Source: DUOA01 sp012839095 (GTDB taxonomy: Bacteria; Bacillota; Clostridia; Caldicoprobacterales; DTU083). Taken from it: a stretch of 64,000 bases of DNA. Below the pieces are notes generated by a model. It saw only the letters and a list, made by a program, of their open reading frames with translations, was not told the origin of the DNA and did not search any database. The position numbers were made by a program, and so were the translations under genes. This document shows, piece after piece, positions 45,975-55,491 of this stretch. Where the stretch lies: the NCBI GenBank assembly GCA_050951505.1, contig JBMNJE010000001.1, positions 101,185 to 165,184 on the forward strand. Reading direction: 5' to 3'. Each line of letters opens with the position of its first letter. Position 1 is the stretch's first letter.

Positions 45975-47309
45975 CTAAACTACGCCCTGGGCCAGCATGG
46001 CATCCGCTACTTTTTTAAAGCCGGCAATATTAGCGCCTGCAGCCAGATTATCTCCCAATCCGTATTGCCTGGCAGCTTCACTTGCATTCAGATATATGTT
46101 TTTCATAATATCCTGCAGCTTGCTGTCCACTTCTTCAAAGGACCATGAAGCCCTTATGCTGTTCTGAGACATTTCCAGTGCGGAAACAGCAACACCGCCG
46201 GCATTGGCAGCCTTGCCCGGTGCAAAGAGTACTCCATGCTGCATAAACACTTCAACGGCTTCCGGTGTAGACGGCATGTTGGCACCTTCTCCTACGGCAA
46301 AGCAGCCGTTTTTCACCAGGGTCTCAGCCGCTTCCCTGTTCAGTTCATTCTGGGTTGCACAGGGAAGTGCAATATGGCAGGGGATTGACCAGATGCCGGT
46401 GCTGCCCGGATGGTATTCGGCTTTTGCATGAACTCTGACATACTCGGAAATTCTTTCCCTGTCTGTTTCTTTGAGCTTGCGGACAGTTTCAAAGTCAATC
46501 CCTTCCGGATCATAAATATAACCATTCGAGTCGCTCATGGCTACGACTTTTGCACCTAACTGCCGGGCTTTTTCCAATGCATAGATTGCCACATTCCCGG
46601 AACCGGAAATGGACACGGTGCTGTTTTCAAAGGATTTGCCCTTGGACTTAATCATTTCGTCAACAAAATAAACCAGGCCATAGCCGGTTGCTTCCTTTCT
46701 GGCCAGGCTGCCTCCGTATGAAAGTCCCTTGCCTGTAAGGGCACCTTCATATGCATTGCGTATTCTCTTGTATTGTCCATACAGGTACCCGATTTCCCTG
46801 GCACCAACTCCGATATCGCCGGCAGGAACATCTGTATCTGCCCCGATATGACGATAAAGTTCAGTCATAAAGCTCTGGCAGAAACGCATGATCTCCGCAT
46901 CTGATTTATCCCTGGGGTTGAAATCGCTGCCTCCTTTTCCGCCCCCTATGGGCAGACCGGTCAGTGAATTCTTGAAAATCTGCTCAAAGGCCAGGAACTT
47001 GATAATTCCAAGGTTTACAGTTGGATGAAAACGAAGTCCGCCCTTGTAAGGCCCGATAGCACTGCTGAACTGTACCCGGAATCCCCTGTTTATCTGTACC
47101 CTGTTTTGATCATCCAGCCAGGGCACACGGAAAATAACCTGGCGCTCCGGCTCCAGCAAGCGTTCCAGCAAGCCTGCCCGTTCATACTCAGGATGATTTT
47201 GAATAACCGGTTCCAGAGACTTCAGCACTTCTCTGACTGCCTGATGGAACTCAGGCTCTCCCGGATTTATTTTTATAGTTTTTTCCAATACAGCGTCGAT
47301 ATACTTCAT
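45975..47309 (-). CDS. gdhA: NADP-specific glutamate dehydrogenase
   Basis: A 444-residue hexameric-type glutamate dehydrogenase converting 2-oxoglutarate and ammonium to glutamate. The glutamate-binding PYKGGLRFHP contains Lys89, the catalytic Lys125 is in GGGKGGSDFNP and Asp165 in VPAGDIGVG. The Rossmann loop SGSGNVA is at about 233-239. Length and motifs fit the short bacterial NADP-dependent class. It has its own promoter at 47425-47454 and is monocistronic. Confidence 0.96.
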   Translation of the reverse strand: MKYIDAVLEKTIKINPGEPEFHQAVREVLKSLEPVIQNHPEYERAGLLERLLEPERQVIFRVPWLDDQNRVQINRGFRVQFSSAIGPYKGGLRFHPTVNLGIIKFLAFEQIFKNSLTGLPIGGGKGGSDFNPRDKSDAEIMRFCQSFMTELYRHIGADTDVPAGDIGVGAREIGYLYGQYKRIRNAYEGALTGKGLSYGGSLARKEATGYGLVYFVDEMIKSKGKSFENSTVSISGSGNVAIYALEKARQLGAKVVAMSDSNGYIYDPEGIDFETVRKLKETDRERISEYVRVHAKAEYHPGSTGIWSIPCHIALPCATQNELNREAAETLVKNGCFAVGEGANMPSTPEAVEVFMQHGVLFAPGKAANAGGVAVSALEMSQNSIRASWSFEEVDSKLQDIMKNIYLNASEAARQYGLGDNLAAGANIAGFKKVADAMLAQGVV

Positions 47310-47424
47310 GGCAGGTCATTCCTTTCGATTTCTCCTTCAACTCTATTCTATTGGAAGAGGAGTAAAATATTGCAAGTTTCAAATTATTATGTTTCATATT
47401 TTAATAATAATCCTTATCTTTCTA

Positions 47425-47454
47425 ATTATAACACGGTAAATATGAAACTTACAA
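47425..47454 (-). promoter_or_regulatory. Promoter of gdhA
   Basis: On the minus strand: TTGTAA, an 18-base spacer and TATAAT, about 115 bases before the gdhA start codon. Confidence 0.7.
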
Positions 47455-47489
47455 TAAAAAATCCGCCATTTATTAAAAAAACAGCGGAC
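47455..47489 (-). terminator. Terminator after the GyrI-like gene
   Basis: On the minus strand a stem of ten pairs including two G-U (TCCGCTGTTT / AAATGGCGGA), then TTTTTT. It lies immediately upstream of the gdhA promoter and insulates it from the GyrI-like gene. Confidence 0.75.
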
Positions 47490-47506
47490 TCGAAGGAATG
47501 CAGAAA

Positions 47507-48046
47507 TCACCCCAGGTAAAACCCATAATCCAAAATAACATTTCCCTTTTCATCTGGCGATGTAAAGCGCGGGCAGTTGTAAAGCTCAAAAAAGACCAGG
47601 GTATTCACACCTCCGGCATTTTCATTAAGAAGATCCCAGCCGTTTTCCCTCAGCTTCTGGTAAGAAGCGTTATGAGTCTTTTCACCGTATATCTCTCCGT
47701 TTTTTTCACTGCCGTAGATCCAGCAAATACCGACATCGCTTTCCGGTAAATCAAGGCAGGAGAACCCCTCCGGCACTTCGGTTCCTGCCGGAAAGAGAAT
47801 ACCTATCCAGTAGACGAAATTACTTTGATCTTTTGAATTAACAGTCATCAAACCAACATAGCCATTGTCTATCTGCCCGGAAGGTTCTGCCCACTCTTCA
47901 AGCTCTGCAAACCAGCCATTTTGATGCCATTCACCCCACTTTGCCCCAAATGAGCCGTTTATCCGGTCATCGTTTGCATACCTTTTGCCAATTAACCTCA
48001 AGGCGGGAAAATGCTGTTTGTAACACTTGATGATTTCAAAAGCCAT
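47507..48046 (-). CDS. GyrI-like small-molecule-binding protein
   Basis: A 179-residue protein with the SOUL/GyrI-like effector-binding fold. Markers are FPALRLIGKRYAND, a mid-domain FAELEEWAEPSG, and the strand-rich YVGLMTVNSKDQSNFVYWIGILFPAGTEVPEGF. No DNA-binding domain is attached, so it is a stand-alone ligand-binding version, as seen in many Firmicutes. Role unknown; drug or metabolite binding is likely. A terminator follows. Confidence 0.75.
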   Translation of the reverse strand: MAFEIIKCYKQHFPALRLIGKRYANDDRINGSFGAKWGEWHQNGWFAELEEWAEPSGQIDNGYVGLMTVNSKDQSNFVYWIGILFPAGTEVPEGFSCLDLPESDVGICWIYGSEKNGEIYGEKTHNASYQKLRENGWDLLNENAGGVNTLVFFELYNCPRFTSPDEKGNVILDYGFYLG

Positions 48047-48075
48047 ATAACTTACCCCTTTCTTTTCTTAATTTT

Positions 48076-48327
48076 TCAGCAGATAAGTGATGACATGTTG
48101 TCAAAAAGCCAATTTGTCATTTTCAGGCAGCTCTCTGCAGTTTCAGGCTGGCCAATTTTCAGGAAAAAGGCTGTAAATAGCACTTCAATAAAAACAAACA
48201 AAACGGGAACTGCCTTAAGTTCATCCTCACTCAATGGCAATAGCTGATTATATCCCTGTAAAATCCCTCTGAATATCTCGTGCCACTGTTTTAATCTTAC
48301 TTCATCTTGTAATTGAGGGAATTTCAT
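48076..48327 (-). pseudogene. C-terminal remnant of an aminoglycoside-phosphotransferase-fold kinase
   Basis: The 83 residues read ILQGYNQLLPLSEDELKAVPVLFVFIEVLF...FFLKIGQPETAESCLKMTNWLFDN. This is the helical tail of APH/choline-kinase-like proteins, which normally have about 300 residues. The catalytic part is absent. The start codon lies in a 72-base element that recurs at 50004-50076, so it may have been fused to a new 5' end by rearrangement. Function is improbable. Confidence 0.55.
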
Positions 48328-48386
48328 AACTACAATTTTTATGATGAAACAAAGGAGTATATCCTCAGACGCTGAAAGAAAAATTG
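48315..48386. repeat. Diverged direct repeat, copy A
   Basis: About 72 bases that match 50004-50076 at roughly four of five positions. Both contain GAATTTCATAACTACA, then CAAAGGAG-ATATCCT and GCTGAA-GA-AAA. It starts at the ATG of the kinase remnant. Confidence 0.65.
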
Positions 48387-48491
48387 ATACCGCACTTTCC
48401 GAGAGAATATTTGATTGCTTTCAGCACGTATCATCTTAAAAAAAGGCAGACTAACCCCTCGGCAAAACTATAGAGTTTTAAAAACTGATAC

Positions 48492-49723
48492 TTAAGCTGC
48501 TCTTTCACTTTCTTTAGATGTATTAACTGCAATAGTGCCTGCAACCAACGCAATACAGCTTAAGAGAACATGAACCTTAGTTTTCCTGATACCTCTAACA
48601 GTAATATTGTTGAGACCTAAGTTTTCCTTCAGCCTGGCAAAGGTCCTTTCAACAGAGGTACGTTCATTATATAGTTCCTGCCATTCGGCCGTTCCTCTGC
48701 GTGGATAAGAAAAATATCTTGGATTATCGGATATCTTTTTCTTAACCACAGCACCATAGTTGCTGGATGAACACCAGTTGGTACCCATTGGACAATTAAC
48801 CTTGCCTGTCATATGAGGACAGCGGAACTTGAAAGAACCATTATCATAGCCCCAATAGGTCATCTGATATCCCATAGAGCAAAAAGGAGTACAATCCCAA
48901 CCAAGACCTTCAGGCGGCGCATAGGGCTCCTCTGTGATTTAAAGGGATTATAGCCTGAGCATTATACCGGTCATGGATTGTCCTATAGATATGGTCAAAA
49001 TCATAGCCCATATCCATCATATAAAACTTGGGGTTGATTATACCGGAATACCGCTGCTTGATATCTTCGACTAATGGAACAGCCATAGTGCCATCATTTA
49101 CGCTGGCAGGAGTTACATTGACTGCGACAGGCAGCTCGCTTTTAGTATCAACCGCAAGATGGATTTTCCAGCCAAACCATCTTACCTGGTTGCCATGAGT
49201 ATCTTTTTTTGAGCCCCAGTCAGGATGCTCTCCATCATGGATAACCCTGGATTTGGGCACTGAAGCATCGTATGAATCCAGCTTACTGGTATCTATGGCA
49301 ATATGCTCACCATCAATAATTCCGAGCCTCTTTTGCCCTGACTACCAGTTCCTCTAAAATAGCCTCCTAGGGAACCAAGCTTATCCAAAAGAATCTTTGT
49401 GAACCTTGAAAAGGGTAGCTTCGCTGGGTATTCTGCTTGCTACAGGAAAACCGCAGGTATACCGGAAAACAGGATCTGACTTGAGACGTTCCACCAAAGT
49501 TTTCGTATACTTAATATTCTCAAGTCTTTTTGCCAGCAGCGCCCTAAGAATGCTTTCCGGGTCATAGCCTTTGGGGCCGGATTTTGGACTTCTTTTGTAG
49601 ACCACCGACTACTTTTGATAAGTCCAGAGTCTTAAAGACCATTGATAGTTTTGTTTCAGGTTGAAAATTTATTAATTCTTCAAAGGAAAACAGACATTGT
49701 TGTCGAATATAAATTAGTATCAC
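48492..49723 (-). pseudogene. DDE transposase of an insertion sequence, frameshifted
   Basis: Pieces in two frames add up to one DDE transposase. From the 5' end: LIYIRQQCLFSFEELI (GTG start near 49723), SPKSGPKGYDPESILRALLAKRL (helical N-terminal domain), IIDGEHIAIDTSKLDSYD near 49300, WGSKKDTHGNQVRWFGWKIHLAVD, and last ERTSVERTFARLKENLGLNNI. There is an indel near 49600, another near 49320-49380, and a third near 48890, so it is dead. It belongs to the IS4/IS5-like group with the DUF772-type N-terminus. Similar terminal sequences (AACCCCT...AGTTTTAA) near 48440 and 49790 suggest the element spans about 48440-49795. Confidence 0.8.
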
Positions 49724-49795
49724 CCCTCCGTGTTTTGTTTTTTGGTGGTACTTAAAACTTCGACACGTGCAGGGGTTTTTCCTTTAAAAAACTTT

Positions 49796-50429
49796 AATAA
49801 AACAGTAAGCGATTTCAATTTTTCAGGGGTAAAACAGTTTTCTTGCTTTCTGCAATCCGCTGTTTTACTGGCTTGTAGAATATGAAATTCGCTCATATAT
49901 ATAAATTCCATAACGGATGCGGAAAATACGAAATAAATTTACACAGAACGGAAGTTTTTGCTGTTAATTGATAATTAAGCGGACACGCTTAGTTTTATTA
50001 AATGAGAGAATTTCATAACTACACTTTTTTACGATAATTCAAAGGAGAATATCCTTTGATGCTGAAGAGAAAACCGTTTTTTTAGTTGCAATCAGAATAA
50101 GCAGGGGGGAATATCTCAATTGTCAAACCTTGAATTAAAGTTATTCCTATATAATTTAACAATTTTTTAATCAACCCGTACAATAGTTTCTAAACTAAAT
50201 AATTGCTGTTCTTTTTTACCACCTTCAAACCATATACATAAAGCTTTTTATTTTACCACTATAGAGTGCCTATTTCTTCTATTGTCATTAATGGACCACC
50301 GCTTTTAAGTTGAACTACATTCACCAATTTTAAAGTTCATCTTTTTCTCTCCTTTTCATTGGTATTATATAGGAATAATAGCTATATATATAAAATTGTA
50401 CCACTTTAGAAATATATTGCCAATTACTC
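49796..50429. other. AT-rich gap without a recognisable gene
   Basis: It holds repeat copy B (50004-50076). A 63-codon frame on the minus strand (49720-49911) has no recognisable similarity. A palindrome TCAAAGGA-GAATA-TCCTTTGA lies at 50039-50059 inside the repeat. No promoter or RNA gene could be identified. Confidence 0.4.
50004..50076. repeat. Diverged direct repeat, copy B
   Basis: Partner of 48315-48386. This copy has the better palindrome (TCAAAGGA / TCCTTTGA). The two copies bracket the dead insertion sequence at 48.4-49.8 kb but do not touch its ends. Confidence 0.65.
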
Positions 50430-50734
50430 TAATTGAATCAGAAACCAAATGATGTCTTTCAAAATACACCTTATTATAGCAATAATAGAAAAAATGAGAT
50501 TAAAAAGAAGGTTGTAATTAAAATCAAGGAAGATGTCAACAAGATAAAAGAACGAATGTGCCTGTCGGAGCATCCCTTTTGAACAGTAAAATGGTATCAT
50601 GGAGCACATTATCTGTTATGTAAGGGTAAAGAAAAAGCCACAGCAGAACTGTGGCTTAGTTTTCTTGCCTATAATATTAAAAGAGCAATAAGTCTGGTTG
50701 GTACTAAAAAATTGATTGAAGCTATGGAGTTATA
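50430..50734 (+). pseudogene. C-terminal fragment of an IS1182-type transposase
   Basis: One frame reads IKEDVNKIKERMCLSEHPF, a TGA, TVKWYHGAHYLLCKGKEKA, then SFLAYNIKRAISLVGTKKLIEAM and a stop. This is the end of IS1182-type transposases (the usual text is EHPFGTIKR...KGKEKATAEL..FLAYN), with the Gly codon after HPF mutated to TGA. The catalytic front part is missing. It is a relic different in family from the element at 48.5-49.7 kb. Confidence 0.7.
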
Positions 50735-50823
50735 AGCCCGGTTATATCCTAATTTTTATTAAATCTATCTAATTCCGGCATAAAATTAGTTCCTATAAGC
50801 CGGAATTATTGCTTTAAATACGC

Positions 50824-50848
50824 CAAAAACCCGCTATTTAGCGGGTTT
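50824..50848 (-). terminator. Terminator of the tmRNA gene
   Basis: AAACCCGCT / AGCGGGTTT with a short loop and TTTT following on the minus strand, 12 bases after the tmRNA acceptor end. Its position and form are those of an ssrA terminator. Confidence 0.88.
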
Positions 50849-50860
50849 CCGGACAAATTG

Positions 50861-51274
50861 TGGTGGAGGCGAGGGGACACATGGTCCATTGTTTCCAATG
50901 GTGCTGACTATGTCTTGAACTCAAACAAGGTTTGTTAAAACCTCATTTCTTTGAGCCCCCGGCGTATTATGGAAGGCTTGCATTAAGAGACATACCTAAA
51001 CACAACATGACCACTCCTTTTCTAAGAGGAGCAAGTTTCATGCTACGGGGAGGCATAATATAATGTCTCTCCACTCTTCCATCCTAGTACATCATAGGTT
51101 TCCCCTTAGATGCCTATAAGTCGATACACGGCTGTTGGGTTTCCCCACATACCCCTCGGCGTTGCCGGCGTAATTTGGACTTTTCTTTGCCGCCTTACGC
51201 TACGGTTCCTCCGATTAAGCCGGGTTATCACTTGTCGATCACCCGATAAGGCGATTCTTTTGAGTCAAACCCCT
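50861..51274 (-). ncRNA. ssrA: tmRNA (ssrA) 3' end, split in the T-loop; body missing
   Basis: The minus strand reads GGACAGGGG-TTTGACT (51263-51278), then an insert, then CCCCTCGCCTCCACCA (50861-50876). Joined, these give a proper T-arm (AGGGG, 7-base loop, CCCCT) and the CGCCTCCACCA acceptor end of firmicute tmRNA, followed by its terminator. Upstream, where about 300 bases of tmRNA with the peptide tag should be, there is only AT-rich sequence: no tag frame ending in ALAA and no GGGG-acceptor 5' end. This is a 3' fragment, as left when an island integrates into ssrA. An intact ssrA may be elsewhere. Confidence 0.8.
50878..51262 (-). ncRNA. Probable group I intron inside the tmRNA T-loop
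   Basis: About 385 nt separate the two halves of the T-arm. On the minus strand it has group I features near the 3' end: AAGACATAGTC (50906-50916), matching the S element of P7, a P9 hairpin CCATTG-GAAA-CAATGG (50886-50901) with a GNRA loop, and an upstream GGAGAGACATTATAT that can form the 5' strand of P7. Several GGGGAAACC elements resemble the P/Q core. No homing endonuclease is present. The exact splice sites are ambiguous by one or two bases. I recall group I introns in tmRNA T-loops being reported in Firmicutes, which supports the call; self-splicing is not shown here. Confidence 0.7.
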
Positions 51275-51278
51275 GTCC

Positions 51279-51587
51279 GGGGATGATTCATCAATAGCTG
51301 GACTATGGAAGTTATAAAAACAAAAATAATATACAAATTGCTCTTTAATACATAAAATGCAATCAAGCTTTATGCTCTGTAAAATTTTGAATGAATATGA
51401 CAATTAAAAAGATGCAAATGATGATTTGATTAAGTGACTAACATATAAAAGAACTGAAAAGATATGCTGGAGGATTATAACAGCAAAGTATCATGGTTAG
51501 ATATTAAATATACTCATGGATGAACTATTATTATCCCATGGTATATTGTATAATGATACATGTTAAAGTGTTATGAGGTGATGTCTT
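51279..51587. other. AT-rich spacer upstream of the WYL operon
   Basis: No gene is seen; the tmRNA body expected here is missing. On the plus strand a TATAAT box lies at about 51549-51554 (TTGTATAATGATAC), followed by GAGGTGATG before the GTG start of the WYL gene. Confidence 0.45.
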
Positions 51588-52658
51588 GTGTACACTATAC
51601 AGCCCAAAAAATTACTTATTATAAGTATTCTTGATATCCTTCGAAAATATACTGATGAAAATCACAGATTGAGTCAAAAGGATATTGTTGACATTTTACG
51701 AACAGATTATAATATAGAAGTAGACCGTAAGGCTGTTAAACGAAACCTTATGTATCTTATTGATTTTGGATATGAAATAGAGTACAGCGAAACAATCCGT
51801 ATGGTGCAGAACTCTAAAACAGGTGAGCTTGAAGAAAGCAGCATTTTGTCAGATTTCTATCTTGTACGTGATTTTACCGATGCAGAATTGCGTTTGCTGA
51901 TAGATAGCCTGCTGTTTAGCAAACATATTCCGTACAATCAGTGTATGGAGTTGATTACTAAGCTTGAGAAGTTGTCCAATAAGTATTTCCGTTCACGAGT
52001 AAGTCATATACATATGATGCCGGATATAAAGGTACCCAACAAAGAATTGTTTTATACAATAGATATACTTGATGAAGCTATCAGTAATTTAAAGCAGGTG
52101 TCATTTACATATAACGAATATGATTTGGAAAAGAATCTACAACCCCGGTTAGACAAAACAGGGCAGGCACGCAAGTATATAATAAATCCTTATCAAATTG
52201 CCGCTGCAAATGGTCATTATTATCTAATATGCAATAACGATAAGTATAACGATGTATCCAATTACCGACTTGATCGAATTACCAATATAAAGCTGCTTGA
52301 TACACCTCAAAAGCCGATGAAACTTGTTAAGGGTCTTGAGAACGGGTTAGACTTGCCGAAACATATGACCGAACATTTTTATATGTTTACCGGTGAAAAT
52401 GCTGCTGTAGTGTTTCGATTCAAAAAATATCTGGTTTCCGAAGTCATAGATTGGTTTGGAAAAGACATCTATTTTTTTGATGAAAGCGATGATGAGGTAA
52501 CGGCAAAGGTGAGAGTTAACCTATTAGCAATGCGCAAATGGGCACTGCAATATGCACTGCATGCAAAGGTTTTATCACCGCAGAGCCTGGTGGATGAAGT
52601 GAAACAAGATTTAATAAATGCACTAGAAAACTATGTGAATAAGGAGGAGAAGATATGA
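51588..52658 (+). CDS. WYL-domain transcriptional regulator
   Basis: A 356-residue protein. Winged-HTH at 1-80 (RLSQKDIVDILRTDYNIEVDRKAVKRNLMYLIDFGYEIEY), WYL domain at about 165-270 with the signature KYIINPYQIAAANGHYYLICNN, and a C-terminal WCX-like part (VVFRFKKYLVSEVIDWFG). WYL regulators often control defence genes and sense nucleic-acid ligands. The start is GTG after GAGGTGATG. The stop overlaps the ATG of the Nmad2-like gene (ATGA), so the two are translationally coupled. It is intact, unlike most genes around it. Confidence 0.92.
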   Translation: MYTIQPKKLLIISILDILRKYTDENHRLSQKDIVDILRTDYNIEVDRKAVKRNLMYLIDFGYEIEYSETIRMVQNSKTGELEESSILSDFYLVRDFTDAELRLLIDSLLFSKHIPYNQCMELITKLEKLSNKYFRSRVSHIHMMPDIKVPNKELFYTIDILDEAISNLKQVSFTYNEYDLEKNLQPRLDKTGQARKYIINPYQIAAANGHYYLICNNDKYNDVSNYRLDRITNIKLLDTPQKPMKLVKGLENGLDLPKHMTEHFYMFTGENAAVVFRFKKYLVSEVIDWFGKDIYFFDESDDEVTAKVRVNLLAMRKWALQYALHAKVLSPQSLVDEVKQDLINALENYVNKEEKI

Positions 52659-53365
52659 CAGAACACATCTATTTATACCGATTAACAAGTGACACCGGTT
52701 GTGCACCATGTATTTACGATAGAAAATATAAAGTTACCAACTTGTTATCCCTGTCATGCTGCAAGGGCGGCCAGCTTCGGCACAGAAATGGGACAGTAAC
52801 CGCTGTAAATACAGGGCTTCGATGGAAAATAGGAGAGAAAATGAAATGTAGCATCAATGAGGGCAAAGAAAAGGTGTATATCGTTGGAATCTATAAAAAT
52901 TGTATCTTATATATTGCTGTTTTGGATAAAGTTATAGATATGACGGAGTACTACAGCTCGCCGGATTACTTAAACCGGCTTGATTGTATTTATAGCGTTA
53001 GTGAATCAGGAGTAAAAGAATATAACAAGGTGTTCTGGCTTTACAGAAATAACAGCAATAAATACTTTCACCCCAAAGAAGATAAGAAACAGCATCGGCG
53101 AGATGAATTGGGGAAATATGTGCTTTTATCAAAATCATTTGCATACTTTGGTGCAGATCATGTTAAACACCGTATTACCGATGAGGAATTGCTATCTTTA
53201 CTTCCAAAATATCAAGAGTATAAGCACTATAAAACAGCTGATACCGGTTTAGAAAAAATTAAAGCTTTGATTAATAGCAATTGGGATTTTCAAAAAGGTA
53301 TAGTAGCATCTGAAAAACCAAGTGAACGAATCAAGAGTGGATGCAAGGGATGTTATCAAAAATGA
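52655..53365 (+). CDS. Nmad2-like putative nucleotide modification protein
   Basis: A 236-residue protein resembling the nucleotide modification-associated domain 2 family. Visible marks are IYLYRLTSDTGCAPCIYDRKY, then LLSLSCCKGGQLRHR, a strand EKVYIVGIYKNCILYIAVLDKVIDMTEYY, and YVLLSKSFAYFGADHVKH, where the family has SDHFYYFG. Cys residues at about 15, 18, 34 and 35 and the C-terminal CKGC may bind metal. Such proteins are predicted from genomic context to act in DNA base hypermodification. It overlaps both neighbours by four bases. The assignment rests on recalled family patterns. Confidence 0.7.
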   Translation: MTEHIYLYRLTSDTGCAPCIYDRKYKVTNLLSLSCCKGGQLRHRNGTVTAVNTGLRWKIGEKMKCSINEGKEKVYIVGIYKNCILYIAVLDKVIDMTEYYSSPDYLNRLDCIYSVSESGVKEYNKVFWLYRNNSNKYFHPKEDKKQHRRDELGKYVLLSKSFAYFGADHVKHRITDEELLSLLPKYQEYKHYKTADTGLEKIKALINSNWDFQKGIVASEKPSERIKSGCKGCYQK

Positions 53366-53844
53366 AGATTATTTTATCACGAAAAGGGTTTGATGATAGT
53401 AACGGAGGGTGTGCAAGTCCAATTTTACCAGATGGTACGATGCTTTCAATGCCAATACCAAGCGTGGAAGATGACATATTATATGATCAACTTCAATACA
53501 ATGGCATAAACTATGCTGATATTCTGAAACAAATCAATCCTAAAAACTATAGTTATACAACATGCCACTTAGATCCGGATATTCGTCCAAATATACGCAT
53601 TAAACCCACTAAAAATTGGATACCTGCATTTGGCCAGATAGGTTCTGCTCAGGGATTGTTGAGAAATGCTGGCGTTACTGTAGGTGATTTATTTCTATTC
53701 TTTGGCTGGTTTCGAAAAGTTAAATACTCCAATAATGGATACAGGTTCTTAACAAATGCAGACTCAAATGATTTTTATGATATATCGGATCTTCATGCAA
53801 TATTTGGTTACATGCAAATAGGAAAAATAATAACTAGTTCTCAT

Positions 53845-55491
53845 TGAAAAAGTCAAAATATTTTTCATAAAATTTACCAAACCAAAAGGAAATCCCGTTT
53901 GAATGTCGAATTAGTAAATAACGACAAATACCAAATCAACGTCCAACGGGAATAACTGATATATTCGACTTCCCGTTGGGCAAATCCTGCCGGGAGGTTA
54001 AAAAATGTTAAAAATCGATAATCAACAGATTTCCTTTACCGACTACCTGATTCCAGAAGAACTAACAACGCTTGATGACGACCTTTCAATGATCGATGAA
54101 TATCTTAATGATGATAGGATAGTACAGCCGTTCATCGAGCACTTTCACAAGAAGCATGGCAGGCCATCTACTCCATTGCAGGTATACTTACGGATGATGT
54201 ACATCAAGCGCATGTATTCCTTCAGTTACGAAATATTGCAGCAGCGAGTTTCTGACAGTATCAAATGGAGAAGATTCTGCCATATACCCCTGGACTCCAA
54301 GGTTCCGGATGGGTCGACTCTTTGCAAACTAACCAAACTCTTTGGTAATGAATCTTTTGACGAGCTCAATAAGATTATCATCACCAAAGCGGTGGAAGAA
54401 AAGAAGATAAAAGCCCGGAAGGTACGAATCGATACCACTGTTGCCGAGTCAAACATCCACTACCCTACAGATGCTGAGCTGCTTGGAGATTGTGTTAGAG
54501 TCATTACTCGTACTGTTAACAGGATTGCTGATGCAGCAGATGATGCAACAGGCAAAATCCGTAACCGAGGCAGGAGCATCAAAAAGAAGATACTTGCGAT
54601 TGCTAAAACCTCAAAGCGCCGGACACGAGAGAAATTCGATGAAATACGTGAGATAACCGGCCAGATTGCTGAGGTTGCAAAGCATACTGTTGAGGATGCT
54701 AAAGAGGTTCTTGCCAAAGCCAAACAAGCAACGGACACAAAGATCAAAGGTAAGACTCAAAAACTTATCGATGAACTGTCCGATGTAATCCAAATTGCCG
54801 ATAAGGTTATTGAGCAGACCGAGGAAGTCAATAAGGGCAACTTTAATTTAAAGGATCGGATAGTCAGTGTTTTTGACCCGGGTGCTCGGCCGATAAAAAA
54901 AGGTAAAATCAAAACTCCGACAGAGTTCGGTCGCAAAGTACTCATCGCAGAATCAGAAGAAGGAGTAATAACACATTATGATGTCTACGAAGGAAACCCT
55001 TCTGACGAGTCACTGCTTATCGATGCTGTAAAAGGACACCAGGACAATGTTGGACGTACCCCCAAAGGAAGTTGCCACAGACAGAGGTTTCTACAGCAAA
55101 GACAATGAAGACGATCTTTATACTCTCGGCGTAAAACATGTAAGCATGCCAAAGCGGGGCAAAAAGAGCAAAGCACGTAAGGAGCTCGAATCAGCCTTCT
55201 GGTTTAAGAGGCTCCAGAGGTTCAGGGCAGGTAATGAGGCTACCATAAGTATGCTGAAAAGGTGTCGTGGTCTCAACCGAATTCTGTCACGGGGTACCTC
55301 TGGCTCAAAATCCTGGATTGCCATGGGTATTATGACCCATAACCTATGGAAACTGGCCCAATTATGATAAAAGAGGGCAATAAGGGATACAAGGATCATA
55401 ATATGGGCGAAGTTTTATCCGTATAACCAAGATATTGATCCATTTAGCTTCAATAAATGGGGGGGCAACATCTTAAAATACGACTTTTTCA
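53845..55491 (+). mobile_element. Insertion sequence in the Nmad3-like gene
   Basis: About 1.65 kb bounded by inverted ends CATTGAAAAAGTC (left, and in reverse complement at the right, ends 53842-53854 and 55482-55494). It encodes one transposase in the same direction as the host gene. A 10-bp stem CCAACGGGAA / TTCCCGTTGG (53943-53979) precedes the transposase and could block read-through from the host operon. Target duplication is at most a few bases. Confidence 0.8.
54005..55367 (+). pseudogene. ISNCY/IS5-like transposase, frameshifted
   Basis: The N-terminal 350 residues (MLKIDNQQISFTDYLIP, DUF772-like helical domain with PSTPLQVYLRMMYIKRMYSFSYE, then VRIDTTVAESNIHYPTD) are in one frame to about 55045. 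The rest (VPPKEVATDRGFYSKDNEDDL, AFWFKRLQRFRAGNEATISMLKRC, catalytic Glu) is one base out of phase. An extra A near 55046 explains the break. There is no slippery sequence, so it is a mutation, not programmed frameshifting. A long Lys/Glu-rich helical insert (about 200-290) lies between the first and second catalytic acids. RBS GGGAGG precedes the ATG. Confidence 0.82.

Noticed and set aside
49720..49911. 63-codon minus-strand frame
   Set aside because: No recognisable domain or ribosome site; it overlaps the likely end of a dead insertion sequence.
50424..50609. 61-codon hydrophobic minus-strand frame
   Set aside because: It is antisense to the IS1182-type transposase fragment and has no start signal.
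50630..50666. Hairpin AGCCACAG / CTGTGGCT with flanking A- and T-runs, looking like a terminator
   Set aside because: It lies inside the coding text of the IS1182-type transposase fragment (KGKEKATAELWLSF), so the symmetry is most simply a by-product of coding sequence.
50861..51300. Possible group II intron 5' end at this place
   Set aside because: The GGGGAAACC elements first suggested it, but the P7-like S element, the P9 hairpin and the T-loop location fit a group I intron better, and no group II domain V is present here.
54005..55367. Programmed ribosomal frameshift in the transposase
   Set aside because: No slippery heptamer lies at the frame change near 55046; a single extra A explains it.
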